From IMG/VR virus record IMGVR_UViG_3300050821_003470, positions 1 to 54,594 of that record: a stretch of 54,594 nucleotides of DNA. The stretch is one strand, 5' to 3'. The stretch comes from a virus. The position numbers were made by a program, and so were the translations under genes. Positions 38,503-44,892 of this stretch are shown here, in pieces. The notes beneath the pieces are model-generated. The model searched no databases, was not told the DNA's origin, and saw only the letters and a list, made by a program, of their open reading frames with translations. The stretch's first letter is position 1, and each line of letters opens with the position of its first letter.

Positions 38503-38823
38503 TCATATCGGCGGAAATCCCGCAGCATCCAGAGCGGCGAGAGTGAGGCGCGTATACTCGTCACCAAGGCGGCGGTGCAAATAACCCTCAAACGATTCTT
38601 TTGTGTTTTCCGTCGCCATGGTCAGGCGTTCGCGCAGGTCGAGAATCTCTTTTCCTTGACGCTCCACGACGGTTACTCCAAAATCACCACAGTCGCACGA
38701 CGGGCAAAGCGCTGGCCCTCCCGTAGAGAGAGGGTAGTTGACCTTTCCGCATATCATACACGGGCCAGCCTGCGGATTAGGATAAGCGTCAATGTAACGC
38801 TGCAAATCATTAGTCTCGCTCAT
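38503..38823 (-). CDS. Zinc-finger hypothetical protein (106 aa)
   Basis: PCMICGKVNYP and LCPSCDCGDFG supply two C-x2-C pairs; a coiled coil and a helical C-terminus (YLHRRLGDEYTRLTLAALDA) follow. Not assigned. Confidence 0.65.
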   Translation of the reverse strand: MSETNDLQRYIDAYPNPQAGPCMICGKVNYPLSTGGPALCPSCDCGDFGVTVVERQGKEILDLRERLTMATENTKESFEGYLHRRLGDEYTRLTLAALDAAGFPPI

Positions 38824-38862
38824 TTCGTCCTTTCTTTAGCCCGAGGAAGGAATCGCGGGCCA

Positions 38863-39111
38863 CTATGGCCCCACGTAGTAGTTAAGTTGGCCCGGTAGCA
38901 GGTAGACGCTGCCCTTGCCCTGGCGGAGGCGGTATCCGTCGCCCTCTGCCTTCAGTAGCCAGCTGCCGGCCTTTTCGAAACGATTGAGCGTCTTCTTGTC
39001 TATGAGGATGCACTTGGTGTACGAGGGAACCATTAGCCGGCCGCCAGAATGAACGAAGGTAAGGGCTTCTTCGAGTGAGTTTGGCGGTACGGGGCGAAGG
39101 GTCGAATCCAT
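38863..39111 (-). CDS. Hypothetical beta-rich protein (82 aa)
   Basis: MDSTLRPVPPNSLEEALTFV; alternating strands (GRLMVPSYTKCILIDKKTLN, GYRLRQGKGSVYLLPGQLN). Not recognised. Confidence 0.65.
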   Translation of the reverse strand: MDSTLRPVPPNSLEEALTFVHSGGRLMVPSYTKCILIDKKTLNRFEKAGSWLLKAEGDGYRLRQGKGSVYLLPGQLNYYVGP

Positions 39112-39115
39112 TTTC

Positions 39116-39298
39116 CTAGTCCTTTTCTTTCATAGCGTTAGGCTTCGAGGGGCGTTTACGTTTAGCTGCCAGCAAGGCCGATTCCCGAACGAAGGCCGCG
39201 AAGGCTCCGCGCTCGGTGCCGGCCGCTTCCACGATCGCGGCAACGTCGGAATCTGACCAGCGCATCATTCGGACATTGCGAAGCGGCTCGCCCCTCAT
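39116..39298 (-). CDS. Ribbon-helix-helix-like protein (60 aa)
   Basis: The ATG at 39298 overlaps the upstream stop. VRMMRWSDSDVAAIVEAAGT then GAFAAFVRESALLAAKRKRP is a strand-helix-helix layout like MobC/antitoxin RHH proteins. A basic tail supports DNA binding. Confidence 0.6.
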   Translation of the reverse strand: MRGEPLRNVRMMRWSDSDVAAIVEAAGTERGAFAAFVRESALLAAKRKRPSKPNAMKEKD

Positions 39299-39675
39299 AT
39301 TTCCTCCGGCGGGAAGGCTTCGACGTTTGGATAGCGGCCGGGCGGATTCGGCGACGGGCCTAGATTGTCGCCGTTCAGCGCTTCGCGGACCCTGGCGAAC
39401 GAAAGCTCCATGAGTTCGTGAACCTTGCTTCCCTCGGGCCGCAGTTCGTTCACCGCGATGGACCGCATCATGTCGATCGCGGTGAACGCAGCGGTGATGC
39501 GGCGCTGGTACTCGCGAATGTCCTTGGAGAGTCTTTGTAGCGCCTCGGCTACCTCGCATTCAAACGAAGTGTCGAGCAACCGTGCCCGCAAGCGTTCCAG
39601 GCCCTCAGGCGTATCAGCGCGGCATACTGGACAATGCATCGCCCCGCGCCCGTGTTCGCAAAACACCTCAGTCAT
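39295..39675 (-). CDS. Zinc-knuckle helical protein (126 aa)
   Basis: N-terminal FCEHGRGAMHCPVCRAD (Cys/His and C-x2-C) followed by long helices. ATGA overlaps on both sides. Confidence 0.65.
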   Translation of the reverse strand: MTEVFCEHGRGAMHCPVCRADTPEGLERLRARLLDTSFECEVAEALQRLSKDIREYQRRITAAFTAIDMMRSIAVNELRPEGSKVHELMELSFARVREALNGDNLGPSPNPPGRYPNVEAFPPEEI

Positions 39676-40088
39676 GGCAGCCTCTTGAGCTTCGGGATAT
39701 GCGTTTCGGCGCAGCCTGAGTCGCTACCGCAAACCATGCAAACGAGCTTCTCTATAGCCTTCGCTTGGCAGTCATCGTCACAATCGGCGTGATTCCATTC
39801 GGCCACCTCAGCATCTGTTAGTGTTTCGGGGCCACGGCATTCGCACTGGTATTCTATCCAATTGCCGCAATCATTTTTGCGGTCGTGCGTACTATGGTCC
39901 CCAGAGGCGCAATCATCGCACCTAGGCGAGCGCGGCCTCTCAAGCCAAGCAACGCGCTTCGCGTACCATTCTAAAAGGTCGGCAGACTCCTTCAGCATAT
40001 CAATCGTTCCGGCTGTAAGCGTAAAGTTAACTATGCCGCCCTGCCGAAAATCGCGCAAGAAGTGCACTAGGTCATCCGTAGTTCTCAT
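39672..40088 (-). CDS. Cys-rich hypothetical protein (138 aa)
   Basis: An N-terminal helical part, then about twelve Cys in CDDCASGDHSTHDRKNDCGN, YQCECRGPE, HADCDDDCQA and CMVCGSDSGC, consistent with two or three zinc sites. Not recognised. Confidence 0.65.
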   Translation of the reverse strand: MRTTDDLVHFLRDFRQGGIVNFTLTAGTIDMLKESADLLEWYAKRVAWLERPRSPRCDDCASGDHSTHDRKNDCGNWIEYQCECRGPETLTDAEVAEWNHADCDDDCQAKAIEKLVCMVCGSDSGCAETHIPKLKRLP

Positions 40089-40213
40089 GGCTGCTCCTCC
40101 TCATAGGATTCCTGGGCTTCAAGACACGGACCACAAAGCCAAGCTAACTCCGTCCCGATATAGTGCGAATCACTAGCTTCGGCCGAATGGCAAATCCAGC
40201 AAGGGTTTAGCAC
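40085..40213 (-). CDS. Zinc-ribbon microprotein (42 aa)
   Basis: NPCWICHSAEA and WLCGPCLEAQ give two C-x2-C knuckles separated by about 22 residues, a textbook zinc ribbon. GTG start overlapping the upstream TAA; ends in an acidic tail. Confidence 0.65.
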   Translation of the reverse strand: MLNPCWICHSAEASDSHYIGTELAWLCGPCLEAQESYEEEQP

Positions 40214-40380
40214 GACGCCACCTTGTCCCGAAGAGCCTCGGCTGAATGTTTTAGGCCGTAGACCGATTGGGGCGCGAGCCGATTTTTGGCGTGCGCCTTG
40301 TCGATCGTTCGCTGGTGGCTGGCGATAATGGCATCGAGTTGAACGATGCGCCGAGCGCGAGTAACAGCATCCATAACCAT
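40207..40380 (-). CDS. Small helical protein (57 aa), leaderless first gene
   Basis: Start ATG 40380 is set by the promoter: the predicted +1 is its A. MVMDAVTRARRIVQLDAIIA continues as basic helices. First gene of the second leftward unit. Could be a regulator or translation-coupled leader protein; not recognised. Confidence 0.65.
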   Translation of the reverse strand: MVMDAVTRARRIVQLDAIIASHQRTIDKAHAKNRLAPQSVYGLKHSAEALRDKVASC

Positions 40381-40386
40381 GCCACC

Positions 40387-40415
40387 ATTGTAACTCAATC
40401 CTGTAACTCAGTCAA
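40387..40415 (-). promoter_or_regulatory. Leaderless promoter of leftward unit 2
   Basis: Minus strand: -35 TTGACT (40415-40410), 17-nt spacer, -10 TACAAT (40392-40387), then six bases to ATG. Near-consensus at both boxes; +1 falls on the A of the start codon. Confidence 0.8.
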
Positions 40416-40459
40416 TACCTATTTTCGCCTATATTCGGCCTAATTACCGTGAAAGAGAG

Positions 40460-40485
40460 GAGCCCCGCTAGTTTTAGCGAGGCTC
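40460..40485 (-). terminator. Hairpin terminator ending leftward unit 1
   Basis: Stem of about 10 bp (GAGCC and CGCTA paired with TAGCG and GGCTC, one mismatch) and short loop, 8 nt after the stop of the 40493 gene and before the unit 2 promoter. Followed by a CT-rich stretch rather than a long U-run. Confidence 0.6.
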
Positions 40486-40492
40486 GGTGTCT

Positions 40493-40975
40493 TTAGGCGG
40501 CAGTGGCTTTGCGTTTCGCTCGCGATCGCTTCACGTTCTCCGAGAGGTAGGCGAGGCAATCTTCGCAGAGGGTCCGCCCTGGTTTCGCCGGCCTGCTCAT
40601 GTAAAGCGGGCACCTTTGGCAGACCCCTTCGGGGCGGTTTGCGGCCCAACGCCGGCGACGGTCGGTTTGCTTTCCCACCTCGTTATCATAACTCGCCCCG
40701 TCAAGGTCTGATAACGCTTCGGTGAGCAGACCTTCGACCGTATCGAGAGGGAGGGTAAATCCGGCCTTTCGCAGTTGCGATCGCAACTTCTTGGCTTCGT
40801 GCTGCGTATAGGCGAAGGCGGACCTTTCTTGGTTCCCGTATTCGCCTTTCTTGATTCGGAGGTCCCCATCGTTCGAGGTGAAATAGGTCGTGCCGCGTGC
40901 TGCCGGCGATTCGCGGACTGCCTGAGCGAACGAGGCTACGTCGGCTTGGAGGGCACGAGGTAGGAAGGCTAGCAT
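40493..40975 (-). CDS. Hypothetical protein with C-terminal zinc ribbon (160 aa)
   Basis: The N-terminal 110 aa are mixed alpha/beta with basic helices (EAKKLRSQLRKAGF). The C-terminus VCQRCPLYMS ... LCEDCLAYL is a C-x2-C ... C-x2-C ribbon followed by KRSRAKRKATAA. Probably nucleic-acid binding. Carries an internal copy of the operator sequence (40682-40692). Confidence 0.65.
   Translation of the reverse strand: MLAFLPRALQADVASFAQAVRESPAARGTTYFTSNDGDLRIKKGEYGNQERSAFAYTQHEAKKLRSQLRKAGFTLPLDTVEGLLTEALSDLDGASYDNEVGKQTDRRRRWAANRPEGVCQRCPLYMSRPAKPGRTLCEDCLAYLSENVKRSRAKRKATAA
40682..40692. promoter_or_regulatory. Third copy of the 11-bp operator-like sequence
   Basis: GTTATCATAAC, identical to the two tandem copies at 41635-41657, here inside the 40493 gene about 950 bp downstream. 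Could act as an auxiliary operator. Confidence 0.45.
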
Positions 40976-41259
40976 ATCGACTTCTTAGGCTTGTAGTCGG
41001 GGACCGTCACCTTCGCTCGGCAGAGGTTACAGGTCGCCGGCGTGCGAGGCTTGGCGATGAAGGAGGCAGCACAGGTTCCGCAGGTCTGCCTCGCTAGCCG
41101 TGCTGGCTCGAAGGTTAGGTCGAATCGCGGGCCTTCAACCGTGAAGATTCCGGGGACGATGGTCGGAGCGCCTTTGATTTCGGCTAGCTCCTGAGAGAGG
41201 GGGCGGCCGGAGGATAGTGCCTCGCGTTCGGCCGCAGCAGTGAAAAGGTCGGCGCTCAT
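40969..41259 (-). CDS. Zinc-ribbon hypothetical protein (96 aa)
   Basis: TCGTCAASFIAKPRTPATCN followed by LCRAKV gives C-x2-C ... C-x2-C. The N-terminal half contains FTVEGPRFDLTFEPARLARQ. Coupled to both neighbours in unit 1. Confidence 0.65.
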   Translation of the reverse strand: MSADLFTAAAEREALSSGRPLSQELAEIKGAPTIVPGIFTVEGPRFDLTFEPARLARQTCGTCAASFIAKPRTPATCNLCRAKVTVPDYKPKKSIC

Positions 41260-41555
41260 GGTAGCACCTGGTTAAACTCAGCAAGAGCCTTCGCGTTCTC
41301 GGTGGCGTCGCCGCGGTTGACCCAGGAGTTAAAGTCGCCGATCGTGTCGATCTGACGCGTCCGAAAGTCGTATTTGCGAACGCTGAACCGCGAGGGCATG
41401 TTCGGGCCAGTCTCTTGCGTCACGAAGAACGCAACCTCGCGGGAGTTGTTAGCGTAAGCAACGCGAGGGAGTTTCGTCTTGAAGAACCGCATGGTATCGC
41501 GGTCGAACCAATGGCGACCCTCGCCGCTCCCATAGTGGGCACGAACGTCGCTCAT
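41256..41555 (-). CDS. First gene of leftward unit 1 (99 aa)
   Basis: ATG 41555 gives MSDVRAHYGSGEGRHWFDRD; an ATG at 41579 would add eight residues. A small beta-rich protein (FKTKLPRVAYANN, VAFFVTQETG, FSVRKYDFRTRQI) ending in a helix (DFNSW ... ENAKALAEF). It resembles a common early phage family of unknown role. Transcribed from the operator-covered promoter. Confidence 0.7.
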   Translation of the reverse strand: MSDVRAHYGSGEGRHWFDRDTMRFFKTKLPRVAYANNSREVAFFVTQETGPNMPSRFSVRKYDFRTRQIDTIGDFNSWVNRGDATENAKALAEFNQVLP

Positions 41556-41632
41556 CGGAATACTGGTAAATCTCCGCATCCTGGGTTATCTGCCTTTCCG
41601 CCCATAAAGGGCGAGAGAAGTATCTACCTCGT

Positions 41633-41661
41633 ATGTTATCATAACGGTTATCATAACGCAA
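41633..41661 (-). promoter_or_regulatory. Leftward early promoter of unit 1
   Basis: Minus strand: -35 TTGCGT (41661-41656), 17-nt spacer, -10 TAACAT (41638-41633); expected start near 41626. Both boxes and the whole spacer are overlaid by the tandem operators. Confidence 0.55.
41635..41657. promoter_or_regulatory. Two tandem 11-bp operators
   Basis: GTTATCATAAC at 41635-41645 and again at 41647-41657, 12 bp centre to centre. Each is a near-perfect inverted repeat (GTTAT-N-ATAAC). Placement from -10 to -35 of the leftward promoter suggests repression by an unknown dimeric regulator. Confidence 0.7.
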
Positions 41662-41665
41662 GGGG

Positions 41666-41694
41666 TTGACGGAAGATTCTTGGTCGCTTATGGT
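41666..41694 (+). promoter_or_regulatory. Divergent rightward promoter
   Basis: -35 TTGACG (41666-41671), 17-nt spacer, -10 TATGGT (41689-41694), +1 expected near 41701. It lies back to back with the operator-covered leftward promoter and faces a region without a clear gene. Confidence 0.55.
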
Positions 41695-41700
41695 AGTGAC

Positions 41701-41800
41701 GGGTAGAGCCGTGAAGAAGTGAAACCCAGGAGGTCGGTGCAAGCCGGCCTCTTGCAATTCCCGAGCCAAAGCGTTAGGATAGGGCCACTTCTTCAATGCG
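41701..41800 (+). ncRNA. Candidate structured RNA
   Basis: Immediately after the rightward promoter. A 10-bp closing helix joins 41712-41721 to 41786-41795 (TGAAGAAGTG with CACTTCTTCA). Inside it an 11-bp hairpin pairs 41727-41737 with 41744-41754 around a 6-nt loop. There is no credible reading frame. It could be a small regulatory RNA or an untranslated leader. Structure seen by base pairing only; a minus-strand coding explanation is not fully excluded. Confidence 0.4.
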
Positions 41801-42302
41801 TTCCCCGCCTCCAAAGACGAGCGAACGAAACCAGAAGCACGTTTGAACGTCTTAGCGCCAACCAGCGCCGTGGAACCGACAGTACTTCCCCTATTCCCCA
41901 GTCCTGCAGAAGCACTAGCCAGCGATCGCGCCGGCCTCGCCTGCAGAATGCTTCCCAATTTCCTTTGCGGAGTAAACGACGGAGCGCGACCGCAGGGAGC
42001 CAGCGAAGCGCCACCTCCGCGCGCGAGCGCCTCACAAATTCCCAGCGCGCAGCACGCCACGTTCTCTCTAACCTCCAGAGCGAAGCAATCTCAACGCCGG
42101 CTAATCCCCCTTCCACCCCGCTTGGCGTGTCTAGCGCCTGCGTGAGGGAGCCCTCCAGCGTGCCTAAGGACGTCTATGAAGAGGAGCGCCGACCGGTCCT
42201 GACCCCACCCTGGGTACCAAGCCACCTCGCTCGAACTGAGGCTATGGGGGGGAACAAGCCCTAGAGCGGGGTAGGGACCCAAAAAATTAAGAAAAGGAAC
42301 AA
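41801..42302. other. About 500 bp without a credible gene
   Basis: Frames are open on both strands here, but their products are Arg/Ser/Pro-rich random-like sequence with no Shine-Dalgarno or coupling. The minus-strand frame runs on through the operators and a real gene. G+C-rich with short palindromes. May be an RNA-coding, replication-origin or decayed-gene region. Confidence 0.5.
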
Positions 42303-42785
42303 GTGAGGGTGGCGTCGAACCACCCTGCTATGTTATACCGCTGTTGGTCGTGCCACGAAAGCCTTCCGCGCGAGGCATTCTTTCCAAAGTTGAAAAGGTT
42401 CCAAAGCCAGTGCCGCGCCTGCGACCGAAAGAAGCAAGGAACGGTAAACGCTCGCCACGCGGCTCTCGTACGCGAAGCGAAGTCGAAGCCCTGTCAGGAT
42501 TGTGGCGTGACCTACCCATATTACGTCATGGACCTCGACCACCGTCCAGGAGAGAAGAAGGAGTTTATGTTGTCGCAGTGGGCTCGCAACATAGGGCGGG
42601 TCCAGGCTGAATTAGCCAAGTGCGATACGGTTTGCTCGAACTGCCACCGGGAGCGGACGCAGCAGCGTAAGCAATGGGGCACGAAAGGGCAAGCATCGAG
42701 GCGCGACCCGCTAAAGCCAATACCGGAACTTGGTGCCGATTTTAGCCAGCCGCTTCCCTTCGCGCGCGCGGAGTGTTCCTCGTAA
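42303..42785 (+). CDS. HNH endonuclease upstream of terminase genes
   Basis: A 160-aa protein. YRCWSCHESLPREAFF and QCRACDRKK form an N-terminal zinc finger. PCQDCGVTYPYYVMDLDHRP and VCSNCHRERT form the HNH core (C-x2-C, DH, C-x2-CH). GTG 42303 has AAGGA close upstream; an internal ATG at 42330 follows a GGGTGG/CCACCC hairpin. HNH genes near terminase often assist cos cleavage or are homing genes. First gene of the late rightward unit. Confidence 0.85.
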   Translation: MRVASNHPAMLYRCWSCHESLPREAFFPKLKRFQSQCRACDRKKQGTVNARHAALVREAKSKPCQDCGVTYPYYVMDLDHRPGEKKEFMLSQWARNIGRVQAELAKCDTVCSNCHRERTQQRKQWGTKGQASRRDPLKPIPELGADFSQPLPFARAECSS

Positions 42786-42872
42786 CTCAAGGTCGTTTTT
42801 GTTAACGGCGTGCGGCTACGACGGAGCGTGGAACATAGTGAGTGTTTGGTTGAGCGACGGCGAGACGGGGAC

Positions 42873-43007
42873 ATGGCCGGACCAGGTTGCGGAGAGGTTA
42901 CCGCGGATGGTCCCTGCTGGGCAAACGGCGATGGTGTGAGGATGGGTGAGGAGCACTATTGCGTTTGGTGGTGTGGAGGAGTAAGGTTTGTTGAAGCGGG
43001 CGAGTAA
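42873..43007 (+). CDS. Possible zinc-binding microprotein (44 aa)
   Basis: MAGPGCGEVTADGPCWANGD then HYCVWWCGGV: Cys pairs suitable for one zinc site. Only a weak purine-rich stretch precedes the ATG. It resembles the microproteins of the leftward region. Confidence 0.45.
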   Translation: MAGPGCGEVTADGPCWANGDGVRMGEEHYCVWWCGGVRFVEAGE

Positions 43008-43053
43008 GCCGCGTGTGAGGTAGCTCCGCCTTCTCGGTGCACGCGGCCCCGCC

Positions 43054-43059
43054 TATACT
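43054..43059 (+). promoter_or_regulatory. -10 box before the 43079 gene
   Basis: TATACT with an expected start at about 43066, giving a leader of only 13 nt that just includes TAGGAGGA. No good -35 is seen. Confidence 0.45.
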
Positions 43060-43078
43060 GTTACGCTAGGAGGAATAC

Positions 43079-43306
43079 ATGGCTAACGAACGTGCGAAGC
43101 TTTTTCAGTACGCGGTACTTTTTCATCCGAAGCCGACCAAGGACCAGCTAGAGACTGGTGAGCGTCCGAAGTCGGTGGTGGTCACGGAGTTACAGACGAT
43201 TTTGGCTGGCGGTCCCGAGGAGGTAGGGATGCTTGCTGCCCGGTCGATCGACGGCCAGTACGTTGACAAGCTGGAAGATGTGGAGATACTCGTCCGTCCT
43301 TTTTAG
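43079..43306 (+). CDS. Conserved small phage protein ending VRPF (75 aa)
   Basis: AKLFQYAVLFHPKPTKDQLE ... VVVTELQTILA ... AARSIDGQYVDKLEDVEILV-RPF. I recognise this compact family from many phage genomes, always about 70-80 aa and of unknown function. Strong AGGAGG Shine-Dalgarno. Its stop lies in CCTTTTTAG, and the -1 frame stays open after it. Confidence 0.8.
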   Translation: MANERAKLFQYAVLFHPKPTKDQLETGERPKSVVVTELQTILAGGPEEVGMLAARSIDGQYVDKLEDVEILVRPF

Positions 43307-43374
43307 GAACCCCGCATCCTAATACGAGGAGCGCGGGGAGTACCAGTGCCACGGCGGTTCCTGAATCTGCTCGG

Positions 43375-43506
43375 GTGACGTTGGCGGCAACCACGAACGT
43401 TCAGGACTACTGGCCCTCGAATCAGGGATACCAGTTAAACTATGCGTCTTTGCAACCGCAGGCGGTCAGCTATTCGGCTTCTCAGATGGCAGCGCAAGCC
43501 AACTAA
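43375..43506 (+). CDS. Small protein (43 aa) or -1 frameshift extension of the preceding gene
   Basis: A frame ending with QPQAVSYSASQMAAQAN and a TAA immediately followed by the next GTG. Within it the first usable start is GTG 43375 (MTLAATTNVQDYWPSNQGYQ) without a Shine-Dalgarno. The same frame is open back to the stop of the 43079 gene, where a T5 run would allow a -1 slip. Composition looks coding; mode of expression unresolved. Confidence 0.45.
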   Translation: MTLAATTNVQDYWPSNQGYQLNYASLQPQAVSYSASQMAAQAN

Positions 43507-43866
43507 GTGCCAAGTTCTTCTTGGTCGCGTAAACAAATGCCGGAGGCTCTGGATGGGCCGGAGGTATGGAGCGGGTGGCGGGAGAGTGACTTTGGTTATC
43601 CGTTGGTGAATTACGTTCGTGGGAATGGCGGTGGGTTGCAGTGCGCGTATTTGACCGAGCGGGAGTTGGGTGAGAAGCCTGGGGTGCGGGCGGATATAGC
43701 CAGAGTACGGATGGTGTGTGCTAGGGACCGTCTGAGGGGGAGCGTACCGGTAAACGTCACTTGCGGGACTTGCGGGCTCGCCTACTTGGTTAACGGCCAA
43801 AGCGTGGCACACACTTGTTCTACTCCTGCGAGCCAAGGGGCTCAGACGCTAACAGGTCATGCGTGA
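43507..43866 (+). CDS. Hypothetical protein with zinc knuckle (119 aa)
   Basis: GTG start directly after the previous TAA. The middle is alpha/beta; the C-terminus VTCGTCGLAYLVNGQSVAHTCS has Cys/His zinc ligands. Convergent overlap of 47 bp with the minus-strand gene at 43820. Confidence 0.6.
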   Translation: MPSSSWSRKQMPEALDGPEVWSGWRESDFGYPLVNYVRGNGGGLQCAYLTERELGEKPGVRADIARVRMVCARDRLRGSVPVNVTCGTCGLAYLVNGQSVAHTCSTPASQGAQTLTGHA

Positions 43867-44209
43867 GTAACCGTCTTTCCACCGTTTCCTTCGCTCGTAG
43901 CCGTCGTGCTTCTTTTGCCATCGCTGCTCTGACCCTACGGTCGGTCTCGCACTTCAGGCACTGTTCTAACGTCCAGCGAGGCGAGAGGGTAGCTCGACAG
44001 CGGGAGCAGTTTTTGGTTTCGATGGGGACTTGGGTGGGCGTGTGATGGAGTCCGTTGTTGAAGAAGGCGTCTTTACACGTCTTGCCGCAAAACGCCCGAA
44101 ACCCACGGCGCTTACCGCTGTACCTGACCGGGTTGGGGCACCCCGGGTTAGCACAGGGGGCAAGAGTAACCTGGTCCCCGTTCTTTGGCCGGATAAGGCT
44201 CGCAAGCAT
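43820..44209 (-). CDS. Two-zinc-finger protein on the minus strand (129 aa)
   Basis: LAPCANPGCPNPVRYSGKRR, FRAFCGKTCKDAFF, then NCSRCRATLSPRWTLEQCLK with a final C: two well-formed Cys-quartet zinc sites and a basic helical tail. No Shine-Dalgarno; the start almost abuts the divergent gene at 44213. Only minus-strand gene within the late rightward region, likely a late insertion or regulator. Confidence 0.55.
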   Translation of the reverse strand: MLASLIRPKNGDQVTLAPCANPGCPNPVRYSGKRRGFRAFCGKTCKDAFFNNGLHHTPTQVPIETKNCSRCRATLSPRWTLEQCLKCETDRRVRAAMAKEARRLRAKETVERRLLTHDLLASEPLGSQE

Positions 44210-44212
44210 GGT

Positions 44213-44542
44213 ATGGGAGTTATTCTACGCGGTACAGCCGAGTTCATCAAACGCCGGGGCTGGCACCCCAACACTCAAGAACTGGCCTCCTTTCTGTTGA
44301 CGACCTCGTATGCGGTGCAGTGGTTTGCTGACGAGAACCGGATAGCGGGGCTGATGGAACGGTACGGGGATAGGACCGGAGGCAATAAAGCGCTCAATCG
44401 GGAGCATCGTCTCACGGCGAGGGGTTGGGCAGCGGTTGGGATGGAACCTATAGGGCCTCGTAGACGTAGACCCAGTAAACTGATGCGCGACCGGATAGCA
44501 GCAAAGGTCGTGAGCGATGTGGTGAAAGCATTGAAGGCATGA
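44213..44542 (+). CDS. LexA-like winged-helix protein (109 aa)
   Basis: GVILRGTAEFIKRRGWHPNT then a helix-turn-helix (QELASFLLTTSYAVQWFADE) and NREHRLTARGWAAVG, a wing typical of LexA-type or restriction-controller wHTH domains; C-terminal basic helix. Start uncertain: ATG 44213 avoids overlap with the divergent gene. Possible late regulator or TerS-associated DNA-binding protein. Confidence 0.6.
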   Translation: MGVILRGTAEFIKRRGWHPNTQELASFLLTTSYAVQWFADENRIAGLMERYGDRTGGNKALNREHRLTARGWAAVGMEPIGPRRRRPSKLMRDRIAAKVVSDVVKALKA

Positions 44543-44892
44543 TAGCGGACCTCTTTGGAGCGATCGCTTTCCTCGCGTTTATGGGCTGGGGGGTTACCCT
44601 TGCTCTTCTTAGCCGTAACCACTTCCGGGAGGCCCAAGCTCTAGAGATTGAGGAACGGGTGAACGCTCGAATTGACGACCGGGTTGGCGCGGTTATCAAC
44701 CGCTACCGAGCGCTGAAAGCCAAAGGAACCGAAGGGGGAGCGCCGGAGAAAACCGTCCTTGATGATGCGACCGAAGCCGAACGTGAGAAACGCCGTCAGA
44801 AGTTTATGACCTCCGATATGCCCGAAGGCGACACCGAGCCGTTTGATTTCACCCTCCCCTTAGACGGGCAGCCATTGAGTTCGGTAGAGTAG
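44539..44892 (+). CDS. Membrane-anchored coiled-coil protein (117 aa)
   Basis: N-terminal membrane helix (LFGAIAFLAFMGWGVTLALL), then a charged coiled coil (ALEIEERVNARIDDRVGAVI) and an acidic tail. ATGA overlap upstream, and the stop overlaps the TerS start. Its presence right before terminase is unexplained. Confidence 0.6.
   Translation: MIADLFGAIAFLAFMGWGVTLALLSRNHFREAQALEIEERVNARIDDRVGAVINRYRALKAKGTEGGAPEKTVLDDATEAEREKRRQKFMTSDMPEGDTEPFDFTLPLDGQPLSSVE

Noticed and set aside
41449-42060. A 203-codon minus-strand frame
   Set aside because: It runs through the operators, promoter and a better-supported gene in another frame. Its middle looks mildly protein-like, so a decayed gene is not excluded.
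41719-42264. A 181-codon plus-strand frame after the rightward promoter
   Set aside because: Arg/Ser/Pro-rich random-like product, no Shine-Dalgarno, and the start lies inside the predicted RNA helix.
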